Positions 25,485 through 38,034 of a stretch of 64,000 nt of DNA are shown piece by piece. Each line of letters starts with the position of its first letter. Positions within the stretch are counted from its first letter, which is position 1. Under the pieces are notes generated by a model, which made no database searches, was not told the DNA's origin, and saw only the letters and a list, made by a program, of their open reading frames with translations. Source of the stretch: Zoogloea sp. (lineage in GTDB: Bacteria; Pseudomonadota; Gammaproteobacteria; Burkholderiales; Rhodocyclaceae); contig JADJBR010000009.1 in NCBI GenBank assembly GCA_016703645.1, positions 673,935-737,934 of the forward strand, written 5' to 3'. Both the position numbers and the translations under genes were made by a program.

Positions 25485-25976
25485 ATGCCCCAGCCCAGCC
25501 CCCGGGACGAGCACTTTCTGCGCCACGCCATCGCCCTGTCCCACCAGGTGCGGCGCCAGGGCAAGCACCCCTTCGCCGCCCTGGTGGTGGATGCCGCCGG
25601 GCAGATCGTGGCCGAGGCGGGCAACGACTCTCTTCCGCCGGAGGGCGACCCCACCCGCCATGCGGAGCTGGTGGCCGCCGCCCTCGCCGCCCGTCACCTG
25701 CCACCGGAAGTGCTGGCCGGCGCCACCCTCTACAGCAGCGCCGAACCCTGCGCCATGTGCGCCGGGGCGATCTACTGGTGCGGCATCGGGCGGGTGGTGT
25801 ATGCCTTGTCGGAGCACGCGCTGCTGGGCCTCACCGGCGATCACCCGGAGAACCCCACCTTCTCCCTGCCCTGCCGGGAGGTGTTCTCCCGCGGTCAACG
25901 CCACATCGAGGTGGTCGGGCCGGCCCTGGAGGCCGAGGCCGCCGCCGCCCATGCAGGCTTCTGGACGCCCCGCTGA
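25485..25976 (+). CDS. Nucleoside/guanine deaminase, cytidine deaminase fold
   Basis: A 163-residue deaminase of the CMP/dCMP zinc family. The zinc ligands lie in HAE (TRHAELVAA) and PCAMC (SSAEPCAMCAGAIYWCG). Related enzymes include GuaD-type guanine deaminases and nucleoside deaminases. tRNA-specific TadA is less likely, given the purine-utilisation neighbours and the different N-terminus. It is divergent from the BMP-family gene. Confidence 0.78.
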   Translation: MPQPSPRDEHFLRHAIALSHQVRRQGKHPFAALVVDAAGQIVAEAGNDSLPPEGDPTRHAELVAAALAARHLPPEVLAGATLYSSAEPCAMCAGAIYWCGIGRVVYALSEHALLGLTGDHPENPTFSLPCREVFSRGQRHIEVVGPALEAEAAAAHAGFWTPR

Positions 25977-26070
25977 GCCGGCGACCCGGAAGCCACCGGA
26001 CAACAGGCTGGGCTAGTAGAATCACGGCTCCATTTTCTGTACAGCGGGGCCGCCCCGCCCCCAGCCTCCC

Positions 26071-27393
26071 ATGACCAGCCTGAGCTCCCTGACGCAACTC
26101 CCGCAGACCCACATCTTCCGCAAAGGCGACGTGTTCGTGCTGTTCGGCGAACTTTTCGGGCGGGGCTACGCCAGCGGCCTCGTCAATGAAGCCCGCCAGG
26201 CGGGCATGGAGATCATCGGCATCACGGTGGGCCGGCGCGACGAGAACAACGCCCTGCGCCCCCTCAACGACGAAGAGCTGGCCGCCGCCGAGGCCGGGCT
26301 GGGTGGCACGATCATCAACGTGCCCCTGATGGCCGGCTTCGACCTCGACGCCCCCGCCGGCGAGCCCACCCCCACCGAACTCCTCGGCGCCCTGACCCTC
26401 AAGACCTGGACCGAGGACAAGCTCGACTGGGCGCACATCGAGAAATGCCGCCAGATCGGCATCCAGCGCTTCAAGGACGCCGTGGCCCAGGTCATGGCCC
26501 GGCTGGAAGGCATGATCGCCGACGGGCGCAACGTCTACTTCGCCCACACCATGGCCGGCGGCATCCCCAAGGCCAAGGTCTTCCTGGCCATCGCCAACCG
26601 CGTGTACAAGGGCAAGGGCGAGCGCTTCCTGTCCTCCCAGGTGCTCCTCGACAGCGACCTGGGCAAGCTGATCCTGCAGAACTTCGACGAAGTCTCGGCC
26701 AACAGCTTCCAGTACCTCATCGAAGGCAGCGCCGCCCTGCGTGCCCGCATCGAAGCCAGCGGCGGCCAGGTGCGCTACTCGGCCTACGGCTACCACGGCA
26801 CCGAGATCCTCATCGACGGCCGCTACCAGTGGCAGACCTACACCAGCTACACCCAGGGCAAGGCCAAGATGCGCCTGGAAGACATCGCCCGGGACGCCTG
26901 GGCGCAGGGCATCAAGGCCACGGTGTATAACTGCCCGGAGATCCGCACCAACTCCTCCGACATCTTCGTCGGCGTCGAGCTGCCGCTGATCTCCCTGCTC
27001 TACGCCCTCAAAAAGGAAAACGGCGGCGCCTGGGCCGAGGCCCAGTGGCAGGCCTGCAATGCCCTGCTGGCCGACGGCCACACCGTGGAAGAGGTGCTGG
27101 CCAAGGTGGACGCCTTCCATGGCAGCGAGGTGATGCAGGGCTTCCGCGACTTCCCCGCCTGGCCCATGCCCAACAGCCAGGCCCTGGCCGACCTGATGAT
27201 CGGTACCTCCGACGAGATCGTGCAGATGCACACCGACCGCAAGGCCCTGATCACCGACCTGCTCAGCAGCCTGGTGCTCGAAGCCACCGGCCCGCTGATG
27301 CTGCGCGAGACCTCCGCCCCGGCCGGCCCGGTGCTGTGGCTCAACCACGACATCATCGCCCGCCAACTCAACGAGCTCCACGCCGGGGCCTGA
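26071..27393 (+). CDS. Conserved protein, possible FabMG-type enoyl-ACP reductase
   Basis: A 440-residue soluble protein. The N-terminal KGDVFVLFGELFGRGYASGL looks like a Rossmann-type glycine-rich loop, and a later YTSYTQGKAKM contains a Y-x3-K-like pair. Overall it recalls proteins annotated as FabMG-family enoyl-ACP reductases, but I recognise this only tentatively and cannot confirm catalytic residues. It begins 94 bp after the deaminase gene and may be independent of it. There are no membrane segments or signal peptide. Confidence 0.5.
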   Translation: MTSLSSLTQLPQTHIFRKGDVFVLFGELFGRGYASGLVNEARQAGMEIIGITVGRRDENNALRPLNDEELAAAEAGLGGTIINVPLMAGFDLDAPAGEPTPTELLGALTLKTWTEDKLDWAHIEKCRQIGIQRFKDAVAQVMARLEGMIADGRNVYFAHTMAGGIPKAKVFLAIANRVYKGKGERFLSSQVLLDSDLGKLILQNFDEVSANSFQYLIEGSAALRARIEASGGQVRYSAYGYHGTEILIDGRYQWQTYTSYTQGKAKMRLEDIARDAWAQGIKATVYNCPEIRTNSSDIFVGVELPLISLLYALKKENGGAWAEAQWQACNALLADGHTVEEVLAKVDAFHGSEVMQGFRDFPAWPMPNSQALADLMIGTSDEIVQMHTDRKALITDLLSSLVLEATGPLMLRETSAPAGPVLWLNHDIIARQLNELHAGA

Positions 27394-27556
27394 CCGCCGG
27401 CTTCACAGGGGCGCGGTCGGCTCGACCGCCCCCGCTTGGAGGGTGTGAAGAAATCGGGCCGCGCCGCAGATTTATCCACGCCCACTCAGTCCATTGTCAG
27501 CACCGCCGCCGGCCCCGCGCGCCGGCGGGCAGGGACAGGGGCAGACAGGGCAGTCC

Positions 27557-30247
27557 TCACGGTTTCGGGATCGCCAGACGGCGGCGCGCCAGGAGCTTGC
27601 GCAGCTCTTCCAGGGCGATCATTCCAAGGGCCCAGGGCAGCAGGAACAACCACACGGCCACGGGCAGCGGCGCGGTGCCGAGGAGCAGGTTGCCCCAGGG
27701 CGTGTAGGTGATGAGAAGGATCAGGCTCACCTCCAGCAGCACCCCCCAGAGAATCAGGGAATTGCCGCCAAGGCCGGTGGTGAAGGCCGAACGCACGGCG
27801 CTGCGGCACAGGAAGACATTGACGATCTGCAGGAGCACGATGGCGGCGAGACAGGCCGTGGTGGCCTGGCGGTAGAGAGGGTCGGACGAGGCCATGTCCG
27901 TCCCATACTGCCATCCGCCGCTGTGGAGCACGAAGAAGAACGCCGCCAGGGCCGCGGCAGCCTCGTAGAGACCGAGAAAGAGATAGGCCCGCAGCGCCAC
28001 CGCCCCATTCAGAAGGTGCGCCCCCCGCGGCCGTGGTGCCTGCTGCATGGCCTTCGGGTTGCCACGTTCGACACCAAGACCGAGTGCCGTAAGGGAATCG
28101 GTGCCCATGTCGATGCTCAGGGCCTGCACGGGCGTGAGGGGCAGGGGTATGGCGAACAGGGCGAAGGCCAGGGAGGGCACCAGCTCGGCCACGTTGTGCG
28201 TGAACACGTAGGTGATGAACTTGCGGATGTTCTGGAAGACGGCCCGCCCTTCTTCGATGGCCACCACGATGCTGGCGAAGTTGTCATCCAGCAGCACCAT
28301 GTCGGCCACTTCCTTGGCGACGTCCGTTCCGGTGAGACCCATGGCGATGCCGATGTGGGCGCTGCGCAGGGCAGGGGCATCGTTCACCCCGTCTCCGGTC
28401 ACGGCAACAATGTGCCCCTTGCTCTTGAGCGCCTCGACGATGCGCATCTTCTGGTCGGCGGCGACCCGCGCAAAGACGATCTCGGGCGCATCAAGGGCCA
28501 GTTGCAGCTGGGCCACGGACAGCCGGGCCAACTGATCGCCGCAGATCACCTCCGCGGTATCACTGCGGACCAGGCCGATCTGCCGGGCAATTGCCAGCGC
28601 CGTCCGGGGATGGTCGCCGGTGACCATGATCACCTTGATGCCGGCCCCGTGGCAGGTGTCGACAGCCTTGTCCACGCCTTCACGGGGCGGGTCGACAATG
28701 CCCACCAGACCGCAGAAACCCAGTGCCTGCTCCTGGGCTTCCCGGGGGCAGCCTTGGGGCAGCGGACGGGCCGCCAGGGCGATGACGCGCAGGCCCTGCG
28801 CCGCCATCTCGTCCTGGGCCTGCAGGATGCTGTCGCGGGTGGCGGCATCCAGTTCGCGGACAGCGCCCGCGAGATGGATCGAAGTACACAGCGGCAGCAC
28901 GCGCTCAAGCGCCCCTTTGCAGTAGAGGACGGCGCCCGCCTCCGTCGGGAAGATCACCGACTGGCGCATGCGCTCCGAGTCGAAGGGCTGCTCGTCACAA
29001 CGCGGCGGCATGGCCGGCAAGACCAGGACCCGCTCGCTCATCTCGGCCAGTGCCACTTCCAGGGGGTCGCCATCAAAGCTTCGCTGCCCGTCACGCCAGA
29101 CCTCGGCGAGATCCTGACAGTAGCGGGCAATCCGGAAGAAGAGTTCGTGCTGGTGGACCACTGCAGGGTCCTGCCCCAATTCGGCCACACCGACGGACCG
29201 CAGATCGAGGAACACACGTTCGGCCCGCATCCGGTTCTCGGTCAGGGTGCCCGTCTTGTCCGTGCAAATGACCGTCACCGAGCCAAGCGTTTCGACGGAG
29301 GGCAGATGGCGGATCAACACATTGCGGCGGGCCAGGCGCTGGGACGCCAGCACCAGGGACAAGGTGAGGGTGGGCAGCAACCCCTCGGGAACCAGCGCGA
29401 TCAGGATGCCCAGGGAGAGCGTGACGTCCCGCCAGAAGGGCACGCCAATGGCGGTACCGATGGCGAAGAACACCACCCCGATGGCCAGCGCCACGTAGGC
29501 GATGCTGCGGCTCAGATGGGCGATCTCCCGGCGCAGGGGCGAGTCCATGACCGTGCCGGCCTGGGTGAGTCGCGCAATCTTGCCGAACTCGGTATGGGCA
29601 CCGGTGGCAAATACCAGCCCCCGCCCGCGTCCGGCCATGAGGGACGTTCCGGCCAGCAGGATGTTCTCGCTGTCCAGATGGCTTTCGAGCATTGACGCCC
29701 GCGCGTGGCAGCTCTGCGGATGGGACTCGCCGGTGACCGTGGCACGATTGACGCGGACCCCGAAGGCCTCGATGAGGCGGCAATCCGCGGGTATGTTGTC
29801 CCCCTGCTTGAGGAGGATCACATCGCCGGGTACCAGCGCCTCGGCAGGCAGGGTCTGAACCGACGTGTCGCGAAGCACCTCCACCTGCCGGGGCAGCAGG
29901 TTCTGCAGGGCGGCCAGGGTGCGCTCGATGCGGGCCTCCTGCCAGAACGAGAAGATACCGCTGAGCACGATCACCAGGATCACCGCCACACCGACCCGCG
30001 CCATCCCCTGGTCCGGGTCATACCAATCGGCCAGGAAGGCCAGCCCGGCCGCCACCCACAGGATCAGCGAGAAGAGGTGGGTGAATTCCTTGAGCAGGCG
30101 CAGCAACCAGTGCTCGCGAGCCAGGGGCTCGACCCGGTTCGGGCCATATTCGGCGAGCCGTGCCGCCGCAACCGATGATGCCAGACCCTGTTCCGAACTG
30201 AACACGCTGGCAAGGGCGGCACTGACAGAAAGCTGATGGATCTTCAT
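27557..30247 (-). CDS. P-type cation ATPase (type II, Na+/K+-ATPase-like)
   Basis: An 896-residue P2-type ATPase with about ten membrane segments. It has a cytoplasmic actuator domain (TVTGESHPQ), phosphorylation motif CTDKTGTLT, a nucleotide-binding domain with YCKGALERV, and the hinge [12 protein letters not shown]. Ion-site features are [11 protein letters not shown] in M4 and [17 protein letters not shown] in M6. These look more like type IIC Na+/K+-ATPases than SERCA-type calcium pumps. ATG 30247 (MKIHQLS) is chosen over an upstream start. No other gene appears to be in its operon. Confidence 0.85.
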   Translation of the reverse strand: MKIHQLSVSAALASVFSSEQGLASSVAAARLAEYGPNRVEPLAREHWLLRLLKEFTHLFSLILWVAAGLAFLADWYDPDQGMARVGVAVILVIVLSGIFSFWQEARIERTLAALQNLLPRQVEVLRDTSVQTLPAEALVPGDVILLKQGDNIPADCRLIEAFGVRVNRATVTGESHPQSCHARASMLESHLDSENILLAGTSLMAGRGRGLVFATGAHTEFGKIARLTQAGTVMDSPLRREIAHLSRSIAYVALAIGVVFFAIGTAIGVPFWRDVTLSLGILIALVPEGLLPTLTLSLVLASQRLARRNVLIRHLPSVETLGSVTVICTDKTGTLTENRMRAERVFLDLRSVGVAELGQDPAVVHQHELFFRIARYCQDLAEVWRDGQRSFDGDPLEVALAEMSERVLVLPAMPPRCDEQPFDSERMRQSVIFPTEAGAVLYCKGALERVLPLCTSIHLAGAVRELDAATRDSILQAQDEMAAQGLRVIALAARPLPQGCPREAQEQALGFCGLVGIVDPPREGVDKAVDTCHGAGIKVIMVTGDHPRTALAIARQIGLVRSDTAEVICGDQLARLSVAQLQLALDAPEIVFARVAADQKMRIVEALKSKGHIVAVTGDGVNDAPALRSAHIGIAMGLTGTDVAKEVADMVLLDDNFASIVVAIEEGRAVFQNIRKFITYVFTHNVAELVPSLAFALFAIPLPLTPVQALSIDMGTDSLTALGLGVERGNPKAMQQAPRPRGAHLLNGAVALRAYLFLGLYEAAAALAAFFFVLHSGGWQYGTDMASSDPLYRQATTACLAAIVLLQIVNVFLCRSAVRSAFTTGLGGNSLILWGVLLEVSLILLITYTPWGNLLLGTAPLPVAVWLFLLPWALGMIALEELRKLLARRRLAIPKP

Positions 30248-30484
30248 GGCGGCCTCGCCAGCGAAGGTATGGCTGTGCAAGGCAAGACGTGCACGGGACG
30301 ATGGCACTTACACCTACAGCTTAGGCCAGGAAAGACCCTGACCCTAGAAAGGAATTCCGTCGACCGGATCAGGCCCTCATAAGGCTTTCCCCATATCGCG
30401 TATACGCCGTCACCGGCAGCAGGAGTCCACACCATGTGTTAACTTGAAACCATCCCGACACGTCGGCGCCAACGAACCCGAACC

Positions 30485-31975
30485 ATGAGCGAACGCCCCA
30501 TCCATTTCCATTTCCGCGGCGCCATCCGGCAACTGGACGGCGTGGCGCCGACCCGCACGGTGCTCCAGTACCTGCGCGAGGACGTTCATGCCTGCGGCAC
30601 CAAGGAGGGCTGTGCCGAAGGCGACTGCGGTGCCTGCACCGTGGTTCTCGGAGAAAAGGTGGACGGTCAGCTCCGCTTGCGGGCGGTGAACGCCTGCATT
30701 CAGTTCGTGCCCAGCCTGGACGGCAAGGCGCTGTTCACGGTTGAAGACCTGGACGGCCTGGGTGGGCTGGGTCTGACCGGCCTGCTGCACCCGGTGCAGC
30801 AGGCCCTGGTGGACCGCCACGCCTCCCAGTGCGGTTTTTGCACGCCGGGCTTCGCCATGTCCCTGTTCGCCCTCTACGAGAACCATGCGGAGTGCCCGTC
30901 GCGCAGGGTCATCGGCGACAGCCTGTCGGGCAACCTGTGCCGGTGCACCGGCTACCGGCCCATTGTCGATGCCGTGCCCCTCGCCTACGCCCAGCCGCGG
31001 GTCAGCGTGGATAGGGATGCGGTGCTCGCCGCCCTGGACGAGCTGGCCGCCCTGCCCGCCCTGGAGTATGTCGGGGCCGGGCGTCGCTTCAGCGCGCCGC
31101 GCACGCTGCCGGAGCTGGCCGCGGCCCGCCTGGCCGCACCCGATGCGCGCCTGCTGGCCGGCTGCACCGACGTGGGCCTGTGGGTCACCAAACAACTGAA
31201 GGACCCGGGCGATCTGATCTACCTGGGCGCCGTGGAGGAACTGAAGGCCATCCGTGCCGACGCGGCCGGGCTGTTCATTGGCGCTGGCGCCAGCCTCACG
31301 GATGCCTTCGATGCCCTCACCGCCTTCGAACCGGCGTGGACCGAACTGGCCCGGCGCTTCGCGTCCCTGCCGGTGCGCAACGCCGGCACCCTGGGCGGCA
31401 ACGTGGCCAACGGCTCGCCCATCGGCGATTCCATGCCCGGCCTGATCGCCATGGGCGCCGAGATCCTGCTGCAACGGGGCGAGCGCCTGCGCCGGCTGCC
31501 CCTGGAGGACTTCTACCTCGCCTACCAGAAGACGGCCCTCGAAGCCGGCGAGTTCGTGCTCGGGCTGCACCTCCCGCCACCGCCCGCCGATCGCCATTTC
31601 CGCACCTGGAAGGTCTCCAAGCGCGAAGACCAGGACATCTCGGCGGTGTGCGGCGCCTTTGCCCTGGACATCCGTGACGGGCACATCCAGGGCGCCCGCA
31701 TCGCCTTCGGCGGCATGGCCGCCACCCCCCTGCGGGCGCGCGCCACCGAGGCCTTCCTGCTCACCCGACCGTGGAGCCAGGCCACCGTGATCGCCGCGGC
31801 GCAGGTGCTGGCCCGGGAATACACCCCCCTCTCCGACATGCGTGCTTCGTCTGCCTACCGCAGCCGGGTGGCCGCCGGACTGCTGCAGCGCCTGTGGCTG
31901 GAGCACCGCGAAGATGACGAAAGCGGCGACGGCGCCGTGCCGGTCCGCCTCGCCGACCTGGAGGACACCCTGTGA
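30485..31975 (+). CDS. xdhA: Xanthine dehydrogenase small subunit
   Basis: A 496-residue FAD/[2Fe-2S] subunit. The plant-type ferredoxin cluster ligands lie in CGTKEGCAEGDCGAC, and the second cluster is in QCGFCTPGF and GNLCRCTGYRP. The FAD domain follows, with LLAGCTDVGLWVTKQ and NAGTLGGNVANGSPIGD. It passes electrons from the molybdenum subunit to NAD+ during oxidation of hypoxanthine to xanthine and urate. Its TGA overlaps the GTG start of xdhB (GTGA). Confidence 0.95.
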   Translation: MSERPIHFHFRGAIRQLDGVAPTRTVLQYLREDVHACGTKEGCAEGDCGACTVVLGEKVDGQLRLRAVNACIQFVPSLDGKALFTVEDLDGLGGLGLTGLLHPVQQALVDRHASQCGFCTPGFAMSLFALYENHAECPSRRVIGDSLSGNLCRCTGYRPIVDAVPLAYAQPRVSVDRDAVLAALDELAALPALEYVGAGRRFSAPRTLPELAAARLAAPDARLLAGCTDVGLWVTKQLKDPGDLIYLGAVEELKAIRADAAGLFIGAGASLTDAFDALTAFEPAWTELARRFASLPVRNAGTLGGNVANGSPIGDSMPGLIAMGAEILLQRGERLRRLPLEDFYLAYQKTALEAGEFVLGLHLPPPPADRHFRTWKVSKREDQDISAVCGAFALDIRDGHIQGARIAFGGMAATPLRARATEAFLLTRPWSQATVIAAAQVLAREYTPLSDMRASSAYRSRVAAGLLQRLWLEHREDDESGDGAVPVRLADLEDTL

Positions 31976-34287
31976 ACGCCCCCGACCCCAAGCCCCTGCC
32001 CGGCGTGGGCGCCGGTCTGCCCCACGAGAGCGCCCACCTGCATGTGACCGGGCGGGCCACCTATGTGGATGACATTGCCGTGCCCGCCGGCACCCTGCAT
32101 GCCGCCCTGGGGCTGTCCAGCGTGGCCCACGGACGCATCCGCGTGCTCGACCTGTCCGCCGTGCGGGCGGCCCCGGGGGTGCGTGACGTGATCGTCGCCG
32201 CCGACATCCCGGGCATCAACGACTGCGGGCCGGTGAAGCACGACGACCCCATCCTGTGCGCCGGCGAGATCCTCTTCCACGGCCAGCCCCTGTTTGCCGT
32301 GGCGGCCGACAGCCACGACGCCGCCCGCCGCGCCGCGCGCCTGGCCCGGGTGGAGGTGGAGCCGCTGCCCGCCATCCTCACCGCCGCCGCCGCCGCCGAG
32401 GCCGAATCCTGGGTGCTGCCCCCCGTCGAGGTGAGCCGCGGCGACACCCCTGCCGCCCTGGCGGAGGCCCCCCACCGCCTGCGGGGCGAGATCCAGCTGG
32501 GCGGCCAGGAGCACTTCTACCTGGAAGGCCAGATCGCCTGCGCCATCCCCGGCGAAGACCACACCCTGCGCCTCCTCACCTCCACCCAGCACCCCACCGA
32601 GATGCAGCACATGGTGGCCCACGCCCTGGGCTGGCGGGTGCATCAGGTGATCGCCGAATGCCGGCGCATGGGCGGCGGCTTTGGCGGCAAGGAGAGCCAG
32701 TCCGCCCAGATCGCCTGCATCGCCGCGGTGCTGGCCGTGCGCAGCGGCAAGGCCGTCAAGCTGCGCCTGGACCGGGATGACGACATGCGCATCACCGGCA
32801 AGCGCCATGATTTCCACATCGAGTACGAGGCGGGGTTTGATGATCGCGGGCAGATCCTCGGGCTGCGCCTGCTGCTGGCCTCCCGCTGCGGCTTCTCCAC
32901 CGACCTGTCCGGGCCGGTGAACGACCGGGCCATCTTCCACGCCGACAATGCCTACTATCTGGACGCGGTGGATATCCTGAGCCTGCGCGGGCTCACCCAT
33001 ACGGTGTCCAACACCGCCTTCCGCGGTTTCGGCGGCCCCCAGGGCATGTTCGCCATCGAATCGGTGATCGACGACATCGCCCGCCACCTGGGCCTGGATG
33101 CCCTGGCCGTGCGCCAGGTCAACTTCTACGGCGACAACGCCGGTGACAGCCGCAACCTCACCCACTACGGCATGAAGGTGGAGGACAACGTGATCGGTCC
33201 GCTGGTGGCCCAGCTTGCCTCCAGCAGCGACTACGCCGCACGCCGTGCCGCCATCGACGCCTTCAACGCCACCAGCCCCATCATCAAGAAGGGGCTGGCC
33301 CTGACCCCGGTGAAATTCGGCATCTCCTTCACCGCCACCTTCTACAACCAGGCCGGGGCGCTGGTGCATGTGTACAACGATGGCACCGTGCTGGTCAGCC
33401 ATGGCGGCACCGAGATGGGCCAGGGCCTGTACACCAAGATCCGCCAGATCGTCGCCCAGGAATTCGGTCTGCCCGTGGAGGACGTGCGCCTGTCGGCCAC
33501 CGACACCAGCCGCGTGCCCAACACCTCGGCCACCGCCGCCTCGTCGGGCAGCGACCTCAACGGCAAGGCCGCCCAGGCCGCCTGTCAGGCCATTCGCGGA
33601 CGCATCGCCGGCTTTGTGGCCGAACGCCTGGGCGTCAGCCAGGATGCAGTGCTGTTTGCCGCCGGCCAGGTCAGCGCACCGGGCTTCGATGCCCCCTTCG
33701 CCGCGGTGGTGGCCGACGCCTACCGGGCGCGGGTGCAGTTGTGGGATGCGGGCTTCTACAAGACGCCCAAGATCCACTATGACCCCGTCACCATGCAGGG
33801 GCGGCCCTTCTATTACTTCTCGTATGGCGCCTCGGTGAGCGAAGTGGCCATCGACACCCTGACCGGTGAATCGAAGGTGCTGCGGGTGGACATCCTCCAC
33901 GACGTGGGCCGCTCCATCAATCCGGCCCTGGACATCGGCCAGATCGAGGGCGGCTTCATCCAGGGCATGGGCTGGCTGACCACCGAGGAGCTGGTCTATG
34001 CCAGCGACGGCCGCCTCGCCACCCACGCCCCCTCCACCTACAAGATCCCGGCCGTCTCCGACCTGCCGCGGGATTTCCGGGTGGCCCTGTTCGACAACGA
34101 GAACGTGGAAGACAGCATCCACCGCTCCAAGGCCGTCGGCGAACCGCCGCTGATGCTGGCCTTCTCGGTGTTCTTCGCCCTGCGTGACGCGGTGGCTGCC
34201 GCCCTCGGCCCCGGTGCCCGACCCCGGCTCGACGCACCGGCCACGCCGGAAGCCATTCTCAAGGCCCTGAACGGAGGCGCGCTGTGA
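31972..34287 (+). CDS. xdhB: Xanthine dehydrogenase large (molybdopterin) subunit
   Basis: A 771-residue molybdenum hydroxylase subunit. Residues aligned to bovine Glu802, Arg880 and Phe914 are present (E241 in GGGFGGKES, R319 in VNDRAIFH, F353 in FRGFGG). The catalytic glutamate is in AVGEPPLM near the C-terminus. This combination indicates xanthine/hypoxanthine specificity rather than an aldehyde oxidase. GTG start at 31972, coupled to xdhA. Confidence 0.95.
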   Translation: MNAPDPKPLPGVGAGLPHESAHLHVTGRATYVDDIAVPAGTLHAALGLSSVAHGRIRVLDLSAVRAAPGVRDVIVAADIPGINDCGPVKHDDPILCAGEILFHGQPLFAVAADSHDAARRAARLARVEVEPLPAILTAAAAAEAESWVLPPVEVSRGDTPAALAEAPHRLRGEIQLGGQEHFYLEGQIACAIPGEDHTLRLLTSTQHPTEMQHMVAHALGWRVHQVIAECRRMGGGFGGKESQSAQIACIAAVLAVRSGKAVKLRLDRDDDMRITGKRHDFHIEYEAGFDDRGQILGLRLLLASRCGFSTDLSGPVNDRAIFHADNAYYLDAVDILSLRGLTHTVSNTAFRGFGGPQGMFAIESVIDDIARHLGLDALAVRQVNFYGDNAGDSRNLTHYGMKVEDNVIGPLVAQLASSSDYAARRAAIDAFNATSPIIKKGLALTPVKFGISFTATFYNQAGALVHVYNDGTVLVSHGGTEMGQGLYTKIRQIVAQEFGLPVEDVRLSATDTSRVPNTSATAASSGSDLNGKAAQAACQAIRGRIAGFVAERLGVSQDAVLFAAGQVSAPGFDAPFAAVVADAYRARVQLWDAGFYKTPKIHYDPVTMQGRPFYYFSYGASVSEVAIDTLTGESKVLRVDILHDVGRSINPALDIGQIEGGFIQGMGWLTTEELVYASDGRLATHAPSTYKIPAVSDLPRDFRVALFDNENVEDSIHRSKAVGEPPLMLAFSVFFALRDAVAAALGPGARPRLDAPATPEAILKALNGGAL

Positions 34288-34336
34288 TCTCGACCCCACG
34301 ACTCAGGGCTCACGCCACTCAACAGGAGGTGTCACC

Positions 34337-35349
34337 ATGAACGACTGGCTCCACACCCTGGCCAACTGGCTGGAAGCCGGCCAGCCTGCGGTGCTTGTCA
34401 CCGTGGTGCGTACCGATGGCTCGACCCCCCGGGAGGCCGGCGCCACCATGCTGGTGGGCCGCGCCAGCACCGCCGACACCATCGGCGGCGGTCACCTGGA
34501 ATGGCTGGCCAGCACCACCGCCCGGGAGCTGCTGGTGGAGGGCGGCCCGCCGCGCCTGATGCGCTTTGCCCTCGGTGCCTCCCTGGGGCAATGCTGCGGC
34601 GGCGTGGTGTGGCTGGCGCTGGAGCGCATCGACGTGCGTGACGCCGCCATCTGGCGCACCCGCGCCGAAGCCGTGGCCGGCGGTGACACCCTGCAGCGCC
34701 GGCTGGTGTCGGGGGACGAAGGCAGCCTGTGGTCCGTGGCCGACCGGGATCCGGGCAAGGGCGACCCGGCCCATTTCTGGTCCGATGGCGGGCACTGGCA
34801 GTTCGAGCAGCAGGTGGCCACCACCCGCTTCCCCGTGGTGCTGTTCGGTGCCGGGCACGTGGGTGAAGCCATCGTCCGCAGTCTGGCCCCCCTGGGCGCC
34901 CAGATCACCTGGGTGGATACCCGGGATGACATCTTCCCGGAGACGATCCCCGAAGGGGTGTTCACCGTCGCGACCGACATCCCCGCCACCGAGGTCTACG
35001 ACGCGCCCCCGGGCTGCTATTTCCTGGTCCTGACCCACGACCACAGCCTGGACTTCAGCCTGTGCGAGGCCATCCTCACCCGTCGCGATTTCGCCTTCTT
35101 CGGCCTCATCGGCTCGGCCACCAAGCGGGCCAGCTTCGAGCACCGCCTCATCGCCCGTGGTCTTGAACCCCCGCGCCTCCTCGACATGACCTGCCCCATC
35201 GGCATCCCGGGCATCGACAGCAAGCAGCCGGCAGTCATCGCCGCCTCGGTCACGGCCCAACTGCTGCAGGTGCGCGAAGCCCGCCAGGCCGTGGCCCGGG
35301 CCGTGCGGCCCGTGGCGATCACCCCCTTTCTCCTTTCGGGAGCCCGCCC

Positions 35350-35353
<4 letters not shown>
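34337..35353 (+). CDS. xdhC: Xanthine dehydrogenase accessory protein
   Basis: A 338-residue XdhC-family protein that binds and sulfurates molybdenum cofactor for XdhB. It has an N-terminal XdhC/CoxI domain with GQCCGGVVWLALE and a C-terminal Rossmann domain with VVLFGAGHVGEAIV. AGGAGG precedes the ATG. The stop overlaps the GTG of the transporter ATPase (GTGA), linking catabolism and uptake in one operon. Confidence 0.92.
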
Positions 35354-36907
<1,554 letters not shown>

Positions 36908-36921
<14 letters not shown>

Positions 36922-37978
36922 AGCCCGCCCGACACCGTCGGCCCGCATGCGCCTGCTGGCGCCCCTCATCGCCATCGGCCTGACCCTGGCCGTCGGCTCC
37001 CTGCTCTTTCTGTCCCTGGGCAAGAACCCCGTCGAGGCCTTTGGCGTGTTCTTCATCCAGCCCCTCTCGTCGGGCAATGGCTGGAGCGAGCTGATGGTCA
37101 AGGCCGGGCCGCTGATTCTCATCGCCCAGGGCCTGGCCATCGGCTTCCGGGCGCGCATCTACAACATCGGCGCCGAGGGCCAGCTCATCATGGGCGCCCT
37201 GGCCGGCGGCGGCGTGGCCATCGCCTTCGACGGGGTGGACGCCTGGTGGGTGCTGCCCCTGATGGTCATCGCCGGAGCCATCGGCGGCGCCCTGTGGGGG
37301 GCCATCCCGGCCCTGCTGCGCACCCGCTTCAATGCCCAGGAAACCCTCACCACCCTGATGCTCGCCTACGTGGCCACCTTTGCCCTGTCCTACATGGTGA
37401 ACGGCCCCTGGCGCGACCCGGAGGGGATGAACTTTCCCCAGTCCATCATGTTCGGCGACCCGGCCCTGTTCGCCCCCTGGTTCGAGGGCATGCGGGTCAA
37501 CGCCGCCATCCTGATCGCCGCCGTCGCCTCCCTGGCCTTCTGGATCTTCACCTCGCGCAGCTTCCTGGCCTACCAGCTCACCGTTGGTGGCCTGGCGCCG
37601 GCAGCCGCCCGCTACGCCGGCTTCTCGGCCAATCGCACGGTGTGGGTGAGCCTGGTGCTGTCCGGCCTCACCGCCGGCCTCGCCGGCGTGGGCGAAGTGG
37701 CCGGCCCGGTGGGCCAGCTCAACCTCAACATCTCGCCGGGCTACGGCTTCGCCGCCATCATCGTGGCCTACCTGGGGCGTCTCAACGCCATCGGCATCGT
37801 GCTGGCCGGCCTGCTGATGGCCCTGCTCTATCTGGGCGGCGAGGCCGCGCAGGTGGCCCTGCAGCTACCCGCCGCCATCACCGGGCTGTTCCAGGGGATG
37901 CTGCTGTTCTTCCTGCTGGGGGCCGATGTGTTCGTCGATTACCGCCTCAAGCCCCGGCCCCGGCCGGCCTACGCATGA
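36908..37978 (+). CDS. Nucleoside/purine ABC transporter permease 1
   Basis: A 356-residue permease of the BPD_transp_2 (YufP/NupB) family with about 8-10 hydrophobic segments and the conserved cytoplasmic loop around VGGLAPAAARYAGFS. It overlaps the ATPase gene by 14 bp. Confidence 0.9.
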
Positions 37979-38034
37979 AGGGCCGGCACGGCGCCCCCCC
38001 GCAGAGCCCGACACCCGTATCCCCAGGAGGCTTC

